Positions 12,619-24,867 of a stretch of DNA of 64,000 nt are shown one piece after another; within the stretch, counting starts at the first letter, position 1; every line of letters begins with the position of its first letter. This stretch comes from Paramecium sonneborni. Taxonomy: Eukaryota > Ciliophora > Oligohymenophorea > Peniculida > Parameciidae. The stretch lies in NCBI GenBank assembly GCA_905182985.1, contig CAJJDN010000182.1, positions 94,933 to 158,932 on the forward strand. The letters run 5' to 3'. A program made the position numbers and the translations under genes. The notes under the pieces are model-generated. The model saw nothing but the letters and a program-made list of their open reading frames with translations. It was not told the origin of the DNA and did no database searches.

Positions 12619-13576
12619 TCAATTTTTGGTTAAGTTCAAATAGAAATTAACAAAAGATTTATCATCAAAAACTTTTGATAATAAAGCTTATTGTTAAACA
12701 TCTTGAATAATCTCTACTTCTGTCATAAAAGAACAACTCTTTTTAGTTGACAATGTTACTTCCTTTTGTGATTTAATCACAATTCGAAGCTATTACTTAA
12801 GCAATAATTAAATTACATCTTCTGGTTTGCTCCAGAATGCTAAAAGTGGTAATTAAAATACAATTTGTGGTTAGACATATTAATTTAATTAGATTCCACT
12901 TTAAATGCTTTGTTAACTACAAGGTATTTAAGAAGCTTCAACTTTTTCATCTTTTAAAAATCTACATGAATTATTGAAGATACGTCTCAGCGGCATTTTA
13001 ACTATTTGGAAGACTTTTGTTATTATTATTCTTAGTAATTAAATGACGAACACAAAGCATCTTTTTTACTAAATCAATTAAATATTATTTTTTATGATGT
13101 AAAACTTGACGCTTCTTAGATCTGATTTATTAATCTTCTTTTATCTTCTACCATTTTTCTTTATTATGGCACCCTATTAAGATCATTTAGTACTTCCCAC
13201 TTTTGAAAGTCTCAGGTGTAGCAACTAAGAACTTCTTCTTCTTTATTATTACTCCTGCAGCAATCAACACATTCAGTGCATCATAAACTCGACGCTTCAC
13301 ATTCTATTCCTCTTTCTTCTATTCGCTATCCTCAGATACTAATTTATCGGCTACGAACCTATAAGTAGTCTGTGACTCTGATTCAATTATTTTTTTCACC
13401 TTATAACTCAGATTTCTAAGTCCTTTATTCTTAGAACCATGTAATGAAAAGCTCTTCTTTTTCACTCCTGTAAATGAACATTTTGAATAAACTGGCTTCG
13501 GTTACAGGACTCCATTTGGATTCAAACTAAATCTCGATAAATCTGGAAATTGACTAGCCTCTCCATCGTAATCCAT
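12619..13576 (-). CDS. TFDP: Transcription factor DP (E2F dimerisation partner)
   Basis: A 311-aa protein after a 22-nt intron at 12962-12983. The DNA-binding winged helix reads GLRNLSYKVKKIIESE, TTYRFVADKLVSE, then the diagnostic NVKRRVYDALNVLIAAGVI. The DP-type dimerisation region follows (KKRQVLHHKKQYLIDLVKKM), and a conserved C-terminal beta region (IVFQLPLLAFWSKPEDV). E2F proper would carry a different RRIYDITNVL-type signature, so DP is the better call. It would pair with E2F to control S-phase genes in the nucleus. No E2F gene is visible in this window. Confidence 0.9.
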
Positions 13577-13715
13577 TTTAATCAATTTATTTAATATATA
13601 TCATTTATTCATTATTTATCTAATATACATAGTATTCTTTATTTCTTTTCTTATTATTATTTATAAATCAATTTTTATTCTTTATACATCAATTAATTAA
13701 TTATAATCAAATCAA

Positions 13716-14423
13716 TCATCCTGCATAAATTATTTTTATCGTTGGAGCATTTTATATTGAAACTCTCTTCTTTTATTTCTAAAAAAATGATTACGAATAA
13801 CTTTCTAACATTTCAGGTCTCTCATTCTTTTAACTTGGAGTACTTGATTTATTCCAAAAACTAAAGAACTTTTTCTATCCTCTATTCCACAATTATTATT
13901 TTATTCTCTAATCCATATTATTAAAACTTATTTAGGCTTCCTCTATTGGCTAATAAAAATATTTGAATTCTTTTGGTAATTCTGTATTTTTCTACTCAAT
14001 CTATTATTATTATCTTTCTAATGCTCTTATTCGAAACTAATAAAAACTCTTATTTTATTCCTCATATTGTTATTATCTCTTTAATATCTTATTTATTTTT
14101 GTTTCCTATTATTGAATCAAATTTTCTTGTCTAGCATTCATAAAACTGACATACTCTTGAGGCAATTGAAATTTCTTTAATTTAGTTTGTTTTTGCAATT
14201 GCTTTATCTTGTTTGCTAATGATTTTGTTTTATCTTAAACAAACTTTGATTATAATGCATCATCATCCAATCTTATTTTTAAATGACTTATTATTTCAGT
14301 TTCCACCTAAGACTCTGGATTCAAAGATAATTTTCTAAACATTGGACCTTGAGTATCTTCTGTTTTTTTTAAATTTGATATCAAATCATCTATTTTAGAT
14401 GTGATGATTATCCTATTTTTCAT
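13716..14423 (-). CDS. Basic coiled-coil protein, unknown function
   Basis: A 235-aa intron-less frame from ATG to TGA. It is Gln- and Lys-rich. Residues ~60-150 form charged helices (KSLANKIKQLQKQTKLKKF, INKILKRQQQYEEQ, ALERQQQQIEQK). The C-terminus is aromatic and basic (KKFFSFWNKSSTPS). No membrane segment or known domain. It lies 139 bp upstream of DP on the same strand, which says little in a genome without operons. Confidence 0.7.
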
Positions 14424-15030
14424 TTTGATTATTTTAATTGTTAAAATTTTGATAAAATTATAATATTTCACAAAAATTATAATGATTATACTTTACTAAC
14501 TTAGGTGAATTTGGATAAAAAAGTTCATGTAAATGTAAATGAGCTTGCCAATTTAAGAGTTTTGAATAGATAAACACATAATTTACTTTTGTGTAAATAT
14601 TCTCTTAGTATTTGATACCCTTTTTACTAGTTAGATGTTTTGACAGTTATAAAGCTTATAGATATTCAATTTATTCTTGAATAGGGCTTGTCTAAATCAA
14701 ATATCTTTTATCAATGCCAAAGATATTTGACTTTTAAAATAATTTTGTTATTTTTAACAATAAATTTACATTGCTATTTTTATGTAAAAATCAATCTAAT
14801 TTTTTATGTGACTCACATATAGTCTTATATTATGATTAAATAACTTACTATTGATAGAAAATAATTAAATTAATTTGTTTTATCGTTAAGATATTTATTT
14901 TATAAAAAATCTTTTTATTCATTAGAGAGATCTCCAAAATATTCAAAGCATATAAGAGATAGTTTAAAAATAGGTTTTGCTGTTCATCCAATTTTGATTG
15001 CTTTAACTAAAACAAATTTGAATTAGATTA
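14424..15030. other. Intergenic region, no supported gene
   Basis: Very A+T-rich. A short forward frame near 14,920-15,080 (reading …RDSLKIGFAVHPILIALTK…) looks faintly coding but has no start and ends at TGA near 15,086, overlapping the reverse small gene. I do not annotate it. Confidence 0.4.
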
Positions 15031-15344
15031 TCAAAGACTATTCAAATGAATTTTTGGCCGTTCTTAGAATTTTAATACCATATTGATCGTCTCATATATG
15101 ATCTTCATTAAGTAACTTTTTTGTTTCAAAATTTAAATAATCCTATTTCCAAGAAGATAACTAACAAAATCTGTTTCATTTGATCTTCCTTTAAAATTTA
15201 ACTCCCCTTTATATATTAAATTTAAATAATGTCAAATTTGCCTGACCTTGCTTCCAAATCTTTGTTATTCATCGAAAGAATGCTTAGTTAAGAATTTTTT
15301 TAGAACAGTGACTCACTCTTTAAATCGAGATAGTGGATTTCCAT
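15031..15344 (-). CDS. Small hypothetical protein, 96 aa
   Basis: ATG at 15342-15344 gives MEIHYLDLKSESLFQKNSQL. A 23-nt intron (GTTAGTTATCTTCTTGGAAATAG) near 15,140-15,162 keeps the frame to TGA at 15031-15033, and the total is divisible by three. The sequence is charged and helical; there is no recognised domain. A second, truncated copy (16347-16530) exists only because of the duplication at the gap. It lies just downstream of the GAF gene on the same strand and could alternatively be part of that gene's 3' region. Confidence 0.45.
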
Positions 15345-16345
15345 ATATTCTACAATAAAAGGTAGATGGTTTATCATTTTTTATTATGAATTACACATTT
15401 TTAATTTAATACATATATTGATATCACAATTGGATTTGTAGTAATATAAACTTTGAGCACATTGTTAACAAAAGAGTTCGAGCATATCTAAATACGATAG
15501 AATGTATCTTGGCTTCAATGTTTGAAGAAATATTACCAATACCTTTGAAATTTATAACTTAAATGGTTCCAATTATTAAATGGTTTTATGTTTTAAGAGG
15601 CATACAAATAATGGGCATATTAGTTTCGATGTCAATATTAGGATTGAAAATAGGACTAGTGTAACAATTACTCACAGCCACTAACTATTGATCTTTAATG
15701 CACAATCCCATAATACCCAACAAATTATCAGAGTAAGAAAGTTTTCCATCCTTATTGATATGATATAAATGTTGATTATAATAAACAATTTTAGCCATAT
15801 CTACATTCATCAAAGATCTTAATCTTTCTTCAGAAGATAGAATAAAATCTATGAGTTTATCTTACTTACTTTAAAGTATGATACCAGTCATAATAATGTG
15901 TCTTAATTTATTTAGATAAGCATCTAAGCATCATGATTCATGGCATTTTTTAATACACTTTTACTAAATTCTCCCATAATTTACAAAAGAGCCTCATCAT
16001 CTTTAGTAAAATATCCATTTTATTTATTTACACATTATAAAACTCCCATACATTTTTCTCCATCTAATATTGGAGATACCAATACTGTTTTTGTCTTATA
16101 ATTATTTTTGACATCTTATTAAGTATTAAATCTTTAATCTTTATATGCATCTTCAATATTTAAAATAATTTGATTTTAAGCCACAAAACCAGCAAGACCT
16201 TATCCAATTTATAATCTAATTGTTGTTTGAGTTCCTTTAGCCACTCTAGTCCAAAGTTCTTTTTTAGCTTAATCAACTATAAAACAAGATGCTCTATCAC
16301 ATTCTAAACAATCTACACATTTATTTATAATAGTCTATAATGCAT
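15161..16345. repeat. Left copy of 1185-bp direct repeat flanking a gap
   Basis: Starts CTAACAAAATCTG and ends …TCTATAATGCAT, immediately before the N at 16346. By eye it is identical to 16347-17531. See the assembly finding. Confidence 0.9.
15424..16345 (-). pseudogene. Duplicate 3' fragment of GAF-domain gene (assembly artefact)
   Basis: Same coding sequence as the 3' part of the gene at 16610-18394 (first GAF domain tail and second GAF-like region), truncated at its 5' side by the single N. It almost certainly does not exist as a separate gene. Confidence 0.8.
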
Positions 16346-16346
16346 N
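16346..16346. other. Single-N assembly gap
   Basis: One N lies exactly at the junction of two identical 1185-bp segments, so two contigs were joined without merging their overlap. Confidence 0.95.
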
Positions 16347-17531
16347 CTAACAAAATCTGTTTCATTTGATCTTCCTTTAAAATTTAACTCCCCTTTATAT
16401 ATTAAATTTAAATAATGTCAAATTTGCCTGACCTTGCTTCCAAATCTTTGTTATTCATCGAAAGAATGCTTAGTTAAGAATTTTTTTAGAACAGTGACTC
16501 ACTCTTTAAATCGAGATAGTGGATTTCCATATATTCTACAATAAAAGGTAGATGGTTTATCATTTTTTATTATGAATTACACATTTTTAATTTAATACAT
16601 ATATTGATATCACAATTGGATTTGTAGTAATATAAACTTTGAGCACATTGTTAACAAAAGAGTTCGAGCATATCTAAATACGATAGAATGTATCTTGGCT
16701 TCAATGTTTGAAGAAATATTACCAATACCTTTGAAATTTATAACTTAAATGGTTCCAATTATTAAATGGTTTTATGTTTTAAGAGGCATACAAATAATGG
16801 GCATATTAGTTTCGATGTCAATATTAGGATTGAAAATAGGACTAGTGTAACAATTACTCACAGCCACTAACTATTGATCTTTAATGCACAATCCCATAAT
16901 ACCCAACAAATTATCAGAGTAAGAAAGTTTTCCATCCTTATTGATATGATATAAATGTTGATTATAATAAACAATTTTAGCCATATCTACATTCATCAAA
17001 GATCTTAATCTTTCTTCAGAAGATAGAATAAAATCTATGAGTTTATCTTACTTACTTTAAAGTATGATACCAGTCATAATAATGTGTCTTAATTTATTTA
17101 GATAAGCATCTAAGCATCATGATTCATGGCATTTTTTAATACACTTTTACTAAATTCTCCCATAATTTACAAAAGAGCCTCATCATCTTTAGTAAAATAT
17201 CCATTTTATTTATTTACACATTATAAAACTCCCATACATTTTTCTCCATCTAATATTGGAGATACCAATACTGTTTTTGTCTTATAATTATTTTTGACAT
17301 CTTATTAAGTATTAAATCTTTAATCTTTATATGCATCTTCAATATTTAAAATAATTTGATTTTAAGCCACAAAACCAGCAAGACCTTATCCAATTTATAA
17401 TCTAATTGTTGTTTGAGTTCCTTTAGCCACTCTAGTCCAAAGTTCTTTTTTAGCTTAATCAACTATAAAACAAGATGCTCTATCACATTCTAAACAATCT
17501 ACACATTTATTTATAATAGTCTATAATGCAT
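16347..17531. repeat. Right copy of 1185-bp direct repeat flanking a gap
   Basis: Identical by eye to 15161-16345, offset 1186 bp. To the right the sequence continues uniquely into the GAF gene (…GCATCATCTAATAAAAG). It also holds a truncated second copy of the small 96-aa gene at 16347-16530. Confidence 0.9.
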
Positions 17532-18394
17532 CATCTAATAAAAGTGATGAATTCATTTACAATGCTCCAATCACTATTTTTTTAATCTCAATACTAAAAT
17601 AACAATTATTAGTGATCTGACATTATCCTTTTAAATTTATCATATAAATATGATAATTTCTAAGCTGAAATAGATTGAATTATATCACTAAAACTTTCCT
17701 CACATTCTAGAAGCACTTTCATTAATGATACAGTACCATGTATATTATATTAAGTAGTTGCATCTTCATCAGCTAAACCTTTATTATAGATCGTTACATA
17801 ATTAGATATTTAATATTGTATTCGTTCTAAAACAATCCTCTTATTATAAAACATCATAAAGATTTGATGCTCCAGGTACATTTCTATCATTTTCACAGAC
17901 ATCTCCATCATCTTAATTAAATTTAACTTTAGTTGGATTTCGAAACGTTTGCTTTCTAAATAGTTTAACTTATTAAGTATTCACTTCTTCCGATATTTTA
18001 TTGTCTTTTTCTCTATCGGAAATAATGATTTATTATTATTTTTATTCTTTAAGTTTGGTTTACTTCCTTGAATTAATTATCTTTCATCTCTTAATATACT
18101 TAATTTTGTTTCATTTGCCTGCATAAAATATTCATTGATATGAATCAATCGATCTATCTCTTTTTTTTATATCTTTATTATATCCTATAATTGTCTTAAT
18201 TGATTTTCCTACTTTGTTATGATTTCCTATATCTATTTTAATTACAACTTATAACTCTCTGTTAATTTCTTTATTAAACTTTCTTGAGTATCCATTTCTT
18301 TATGTTTTGGTGATGCAATTTAAGAACTACACTCAGTTTTGATTTTCTATTTCAAATTATTCTCCATACCAATTAATTCATATATTGAAGCCAT
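16610..18394 (-). CDS. Coiled-coil protein with GAF domain(s)
   Basis: Starts MASIYELIGMENNLKQKIK; the first ~120 residues form a long coiled coil (QLRQLQDIIKIQKKEIDR). A classic GAF domain follows: LLLDDALQTIINKCVDC, LECDRASCFIVDQAKKEL, RLQIGQGLAGFVAQ, TVLVSPILDGEKCMGVLQCVN. A second, weaker GAF-like region is ERLRSLMNVDMAKIVYYNQ … MPIICMPLKTQNHLIIGTIQV. GAF domains often bind cyclic nucleotides or other small ligands, but no cyclase or phosphodiesterase domain is attached. Introns of 25 and 28 nt are clear (near 17,785 and 17,615). The frame between the GAF regions needs a one-base slip near 17,095, and one join in the N-terminal third is unresolved. Confidence 0.7.
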
Positions 18395-18481
18395 TTTTAT
18401 GTTTATTTACTTGATTATAAATTTATTAAAAATTCTTTATTCTTTTAAAAAAAAATGATATCCACATATGAATTAATTTAA

Positions 18482-19300
18482 TCATTTGCATTTTTTCAGT
18501 AGTATATAGGATATTATACTAAATACAGTTTCTATTCCCAAAACAATTAAATAACAGAATGTAACATATTCATCTGATATTATAAGGTAAGTTTCAAGTA
18601 TTAGAAGTCCATGAATTAGAACTAAAACAATCATTTAAATCATTCGATATCCAAACTTCTCTTATATTCTCATAACTACACCTACAAATAAGGAAATCGG
18701 AATAAAAATATAATAGTTAACATCAAAATTCCAAAGTAATAAGATCAATCCCAACTCAAATCCAATACGCTCTACATAATAGACTATAAAAATCATTATA
18801 TCAATTTTATCTAATTAAGGTTTTTGATCCCCAATTAATTCTTAAAATGGATCTCTTTGACTCTCTGGGTTTTCTGTTTGAGATTTGTTTTGAGGAAATT
18901 AAACTTGCAATATAGTACTATTAGGAGATTCAATTTTTATTGATTTCTTCCTCTACAATTTCTACTCTTTCATTATTGCTTTGATGTAATGATTGGAATT
19001 CATTCCCATAGATAAAGATGGAGGATCCTCTCCTCCTTCTACTTTTATTGTACTATTCCTATATTATTAAACACTCTTTCTAATTGTAGAACTTATTATG
19101 ACTGAAGACTTTCTTGTACTCTCTTTTCGTTTAAGTGCTGGTGCAAATTAACTTAATTATGGTGGCCTACTCTATATATAAAAATACTCAGAGAACACTT
19201 GATTTTAACTCCGATTTCTTCTTCTAATGATACAAACAAAAAGAACTTGAATCATAAAAAGAAAACTAGAATAAGATAGTTGTGCAATTTAGTAATACAT
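18482..19300 (-). CDS. Multi-pass membrane protein, unknown
   Basis: A 272-aa intron-less frame. One hydrophobic segment is at the N-terminus (YSSFLFMIQVLFVCII) followed by RRRNR. A ~130-residue basic Ser/Gln-rich cytosolic-looking loop comes next, then about four membrane segments in the C-terminal half (IDIMIFIVYYVERIGF, LGLILLLWNF, YIFIPISLFVGVV, MIVLVLIHGLLIL, YLIVLGIETVFSIISYILL). No pore or transporter signature seen. Ends in KKCK, a dibasic tail compatible with ER retention (inference). Confidence 0.7.
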
Positions 19301-19473
19301 CTTATATTATATATATAAATATTTAATAATTATTGAGATTCCTTGAACGTAAATTACTTTAAAAAAAATTCAGTATCAATTGAAAAACGAATATCTTCGC
19401 TATATTTTATAGGGCATTATTTAAACTCAATTTAGATTAACTTTAAATATTAATTTATTAAATAATATTTTAT

Positions 19474-21072
19474 ATGAAGCAAATAGAATAAAGCCCAATT
19501 GAGATCTCTCATTATCAAATTTTTAGAAAGAAATACTATGGAAAAGGATAATATGGTACAGTTTATGGTTGTACAGACACATAAAAGCCAGATTTGTAAC
19601 TATGTAGTAAAGTTTTGAGAGTAGAAGATGTGGATTAATTAATATTGAAAAGAGAAATTGACATTCTTAAATTGTTAATGCCTATCCAAAGAGAAAATCT
19701 AAATTTAATTCAAGTTTATGATGTCTTAGATGATAAGGTAAAAGGAATAATATATATAATAATGGAACTTTGTTAAGAAGGTGATCTTAAATAGCTTATG
19801 GATAAAAGAAAAAAGAAAAACTAAGGTTTTACAGTAGAAGAAGCAACTAGCATTGTTGCATAAATAGCTAATGGATATAGAACTTTATTTAAATGCAAAA
19901 TAATTCACAGAGATATAAAACCAGCAAATATTTTAATTTCAAATGGTGTCTACAAAATTGCTGATTTAGGTATGGGAAGAGTAATTGAAGATATGAATTA
20001 TGCAAAGAATTTTACAAAAGTAGGAACACCTGCATATGCAGCTCCTTAATTATTTTTAGAATCAGCATTCTCTTCTAAAGCTGATGTTTATTCTTTAGGT
20101 GTTATTTTTTATTAGTTAATTTATGGATAATTACCAATTGAAGCTAAAACATAACCAGAATTATTATAAAAATTAAGAAATCTTAAAGTTACACCCAAAT
20201 TATGTGATGAAACAAGTTAAAGTGGAGTTGTTCCATAACATGTGAGAGATTTAATCTAAAGAATGCTTAGTTATGATGAAAATGATAGATGTTCATGGTA
20301 AGATGTATTTAACTCTACTGTACTAAATGAATATTTGACTCCTTAATAATAATAAGCAATCTCAAAGAATCCTTTAGTCTCTAAATCCTCTATCTAATAT
20401 TAAGACTTTTACAGAGTAGACGAAATATCAAATAATAAAATACTTTAAATCATTCGTATTCTTACTACCAAATGCGATTTAGCTAATAAGTGTCATAAAT
20501 ATTTACAAGAATCAAAGTAATCATTTTACCTTTATCAATTAGGTAAAATTAAAATTAGAATTAATTCCCCTTAAAATTAGAAGAATTTGTTTTACTATCA
20601 GTTTGCATTTCTGGATATAGATATAAATTAATATAAAATATTTTAGGTCTTCTACTTAACTAATATCATCAATTGATTCCTTAATTATAATCAATTATAT
20701 CTCCATAAGAATTATAAGACAATTGTTAAAATTAGGATGCCAATTCTAAGCATTTGAAAGAATATATATAAAAAACTCTTAATTCATCTATTCTCTTATT
20801 CAGAGTAATATTTATCTTATTCCTAGGAAGATGAATGTAAATTCTTTAATTGCGGTGTCAGAGTTCACTTACCATATGTTAAGGATTTAAAGAAAATTTT
20901 AGAAGACGATGATGATACAAATTATATCTTCTTTGCAGAAACATTCTAAAAATTCTATGAAAATTTCAAAAAATCATTTGACTCTATCTAAGAAAGTAAT
21001 AAAAAGTAAAATAAATTATCTAAATCATAGACTATAAGAGTTACTTAAGAAAATGAATATTATAGAAAGTGA
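19474..21072 (+). CDS. Serine/threonine protein kinase
   Basis: A 518-aa protein after two introns: GTTTGCATTTCTGGATATAG (20 nt, near 20,598) and a 22-nt one near 20,811. Kinase features: FRKKYYGKGQYGTVYGC, hinge YIIMELCQEGDLKQL, IIHRDIKPANIL, then DLG (IADLGMGRV) instead of DFG, and GTPAYAAPQLF, DVYSLGVIF. DLG in place of DFG is tolerated in some active kinases. The C-terminal ~220 residues are helical with no known domain. It shares the GKGQYG.VYGC and AYAAPQL signatures with the kinase at 27425-29164, so the two are paralogues of a Paramecium-type family. An ULK/ATG1-like affiliation is possible but not shown. Confidence 0.85.
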
Positions 21073-21425
21073 ATATCCAATAGAAGTAGCCTAATCAATT
21101 TCCCCAACTAAAATTTTAGAGAAATCATAAACCATAAATTGATCCCATTTATAAAATTAAAATTAAAATAATTATTTTAATTTTCTTTATATCTTTCTCT
21201 ATCTTTACAATAATTTGATAATAAATTATCACGAATCTAAAAATTAATTTTAGATCATTATTAAATACATGTATATCATTTCTAAATAATTTATTATTCT
21301 TATTAATAATTTTATATTTGAAATCTAAAATCATTGATTTGTTATAATCCTAATTTATCAACAATCTCAATCATAATCATTAATTCTTGTAGATTATTAT
21401 TTAATTATTAAATTATATTACTAAT
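21073..21425. other. Intergenic, nothing recognised
   Basis: AT-rich spacer between two forward genes; no coding frame of note on either strand. Confidence 0.5.
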
Positions 21426-22521
21426 ATGAAAAAGTATTATAGTGAAAATTTGCAGGATTATTGCATTTTCTATAAAGATAAAGAACTTCCTGCTATAAAT
21501 AAAACAGATAAATTTAAAAAAGCTTTGATTTTAGATTCAATTAAGGAATAGGAACATCCTCTTAATCAAATAATTGAAAAAAAATAAATTTTTGTGCCAT
21601 TTATTAATGAAAGAGATGGTATGGGAAGATTGATTTCAATAGAATCTTATCATAGAAAAAGAAAAAGTGATCTTACAAGTCTCTTTAATTCTCCAAAAAA
21701 TAGTCATGATTTCTTAAGTAAGAACTCCATATCAAATACTTGTAGCATTAATGAAAATTAACTACCTGCTGCAAAATTAAAATTAAAAAATCTTTTAGGA
21801 AGCACTCATGAAAATACTGAATTATTTTAATCTACTTTATTGGCAACTTAATGTGAATTTATACAATCATTTCAATTTAATTCAAATCGCAAATAACTTA
21901 CTTTTAGAACTCATAAGAAAAATAATAGTTTATAATATAGACTACCTTTATTTACAAAAGAACATAAAACTCATTAATTTAAATTATTCAAATAACCAAA
22001 CACTCCTTAAGCTACAAGATTTTATTAAAGCAACTTTGTGATTGAAATGTTCAATCAAAACAAGTAATTCAAATTGTAATTTAAATTAGAATTCGTCAAT
22101 ATAAATTGCAATATATATTGCTGATTGAAAAAATAGAAAAGTTATAAACTGAATTGATAAAAAATTTATCAGCTAACGAAAGACGAAGAACGTTCGTTAA
22201 ATTGAATGGAAATAGAAGATTCAAACTAAGTTTATTTTTATTACTATCTAAACCACGCATTTAATATTAGATGCTATAATGATTCGTAGATAATTTATAT
22301 TTGATAATAGAGGAGAAATTTAAACTTCTGAAATTCAAAACTTTTATTACTAAGTTTTGAAATATCCTATATTTAATGTGAAAACTGCTTCTTAATATAA
22401 AGAATAAAAATTTGCTATATTAATTTTTTCATATGTATAGAAATCATTTTAATAATGTTAATATAGATGGAAAGTTAGTAATCTTCAAATTAAATAAATT
22501 TGTTATATTCTAATAAATTGA
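21426..22521 (+). CDS. Hypothetical protein, Lys/Gln-rich
   Basis: Starts MKKYYSENLQDYCIFYKDKE. Without splicing, the frame ends at TGA 22122-22124 (232 aa). Removing a 26-nt intron at 22064-22089 instead gives a better continuation (KIRQYKLQYILLIEKIEKLQ, then NERRRTFVKLNGNRR). A further segment reads IFDNRGEIQTSEIQNFYYQV up to TGA 22519-22521. The join between the last two segments needs an unusually long intron (41 nt) or a frameshift. No domain recognised. The start is firm, the end uncertain. Confidence 0.55.
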
Positions 22522-22703
22522 ATTCATAATATTAATATTCAAAAATTTTATTATTCTTATATCTTTATATAATTTCTCCAATTCATTTTTGTAAATAGTA
22601 AAAATTTTTTTTCAAGCATTTAAATATATTATGGATTGTTTAGATAAAAAAAAAATAATTAGATAATTTGTAATCTGATAACAATATTAAAAATTTAAAT
22701 TTA

Positions 22704-24742
22704 ATGTTTTTCAAGTAAGAAATTGTCTATAGATAGCTTTGCTCGTTTTTTTAATTAGCAATAATAATTAGAAAGTCTTTTAGCTAATCCAGATTGTGAT
22801 TTAGAAACAATTTTATCAGCAGATGGAATTTTACAAGAAATAAAAGGATTAGGTGCTACGAAATTTGCTGATCAGTATTAAATTGAGCATATAAATAGTG
22901 TCATAAAGCATCCAGAAATGTATTAAAAAATGATTGATTACATAATATAATTTGAAGATGAACTTATTAACAAGAAAACTCAAATTTAGTAATATTTAAA
23001 TAATATATTTAGATACCCATTTTTAACAAGTGAGATCTTGGGTAGTTAAAATTAGAAATTAATTGATTATTTATTTGAATGTCCAGAAGAGGAAATTGAA
23101 AATGAAAATAAATAAATACGTCAAGGTTTATACAACTAACTCTTATCATTCTTGGAAAATGATATTTTAAATGTTACTTCAGCAGGATATTTTGCAAAAA
23201 CATACATAGCAATAATCAAGAAGAGAGGATTTGATGTATGAGTTTTTTAAATAATTAGGTTTGGGCAACGATTGTAAAAAACAAATCAATAATTTAAAAC
23301 TTGATCAAACATATTGATATTAAACATATATCAGAGATAATAGAAAAATTAATAATTTTAGATACATCTTAAGAAAATTATGAAGAGAAATTTTTTGAAG
23401 AAAGGAAAGCATTATTAGAAAGAATAATGAGATTATTATAACATAAATCTTATAATATAGAAATAGTGGATAATGTTTGTGATATATTAATTGAAATTAC
23501 AACTAAGAGTATGAGTTCTTTATATTATAACAATGGAGAAATTATACCATTCATAGATATAATAAGAAAACCTGAATTGTTTTTGAAATTAGCTTTATAG
23601 ACATAGCGTATAGGACCTTATTAATTATTAATCAATTTGGTTGAAATGTAATCTAAAGAAACTAAAAAAGAAGATGATGATGAGGTTGTTCATAATTTAG
23701 AAAAGGATTATTCAATCTTTGAATCTATTCTACCAGAATTACCTTAAAACCTTTTGAATTAAGATTATCATACAAGCAATTTTATTAATTCAAATAGATT
23801 ATCAATTTAACCTTTTGGATTAGCAAGAATGCACTTATTAAGACTTATTCAAGTTCTTGTTTAGTAATTATTTACTTATTAATAAGAACTAACGATAACA
23901 AAATCATAAAGACCTTATTAAATAATAGACTTATTGAAACATTGTAGATTATCATTCTTAAGTATGAGTCTAATAATCAAATTCATTCTTGTTGTGATAA
24001 AATATTAAGAGCAATTATAGACTTAAATTAAGATGAATTTACTAATGATGTAAAGTATTTTAAATTCTTTCAATAGGTTTTGGAAAATAACAATCTTCTA
24101 AATTATATTATTCTAAATCATAAAACAGAAAATACTAAAAAAGGATTCATAGGATTTATGACTTCTATCTCCAATTATTTAGAAGATAAGAGTAAATAAA
24201 ATAATAAAATTTTAAAATTGCTTCGTATTAGTAAAATTATAATATTAAATAATAGATGAATAATGGTAGTAATTTATAGAAAATATCTTAAATAATGTGA
24301 ATTCTAAAGAGAAACCCTTTTTATGTAATGCTAATCCAAGACCAAGTTAAGAACCTGATGTTCTTGATGAATAAGAAACTGATAACATTTTGAACATTTT
24401 AAGAGTATTTATACTAATATTTAAAATTATTAGAAATTTAACAATAATTTTTAAAAGAGTGATAAACATGTTGGAAATAATGACAATGGAGAGGGTATTT
24501 AGAGAAATACTGAAGTATTAAATGAATTTGAACAGGATCCTAAATAAGATCCTGAAGAAGATCCTTAAGAGGATAATCCCTAAGATGAAGAAGTTCAGGA
24601 TGAATAAGATTAAGATTAATAAATTGATTATGATTAAGCTGTAGAAGATATTTAAGTTTAATAAGAATATAATCAAAACAATTTCTGGAAATTGGATATA
24701 AATGAAAAATTAGCTCAAGAATTATTGGATAATTTTGAATGA
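22704..24742 (+). CDS. SAPS-domain protein, PP6 regulatory subunit-like
   Basis: The start MFF-NFARFFNQQQ resembles the conserved MFWKF start of SAPS proteins and appears after a 22-nt intron (22715-22736). An upstream ATG at 22631 is the alternative. It is followed by LESLLANPDCDLETILSADG, a SAPS-like block ILGSQNQKLIDYLFECP, and LLSFLENDILNVTSAGYFAK. A 23-nt intron lies at 23236-23258. Later blocks are VDNVCDILIEITTKS and QRIGPYQLLINLVEMQ. The C-terminus is very acidic with Gln/Asp/Glu runs and ends WKLDINEKLAQELLDNFE. SAPS proteins bind Sit4/PP6-type phosphatases and set their targets. Frames between 23,990 and 24,400 were followed only approximately. Confidence 0.75.
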
Positions 24743-24867
24743 TAAATTATCATCAATGTAATTTTGAATTTTCATCACAATGTTATTTATTTAAATCTTC
24801 TGCGATTTAATAAGAATTTCACATTTTTTTGGTTATATAAAAGTTATCTCTATCAAATTGATAGATC

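Noticed and set aside
14920..15086. Forward frame reading RDSLKIGFAVHPILIALTK
   Set aside because: No start codon, no neighbouring exon, and it overlaps the end of a reverse small gene whose spliced frame is consistent.
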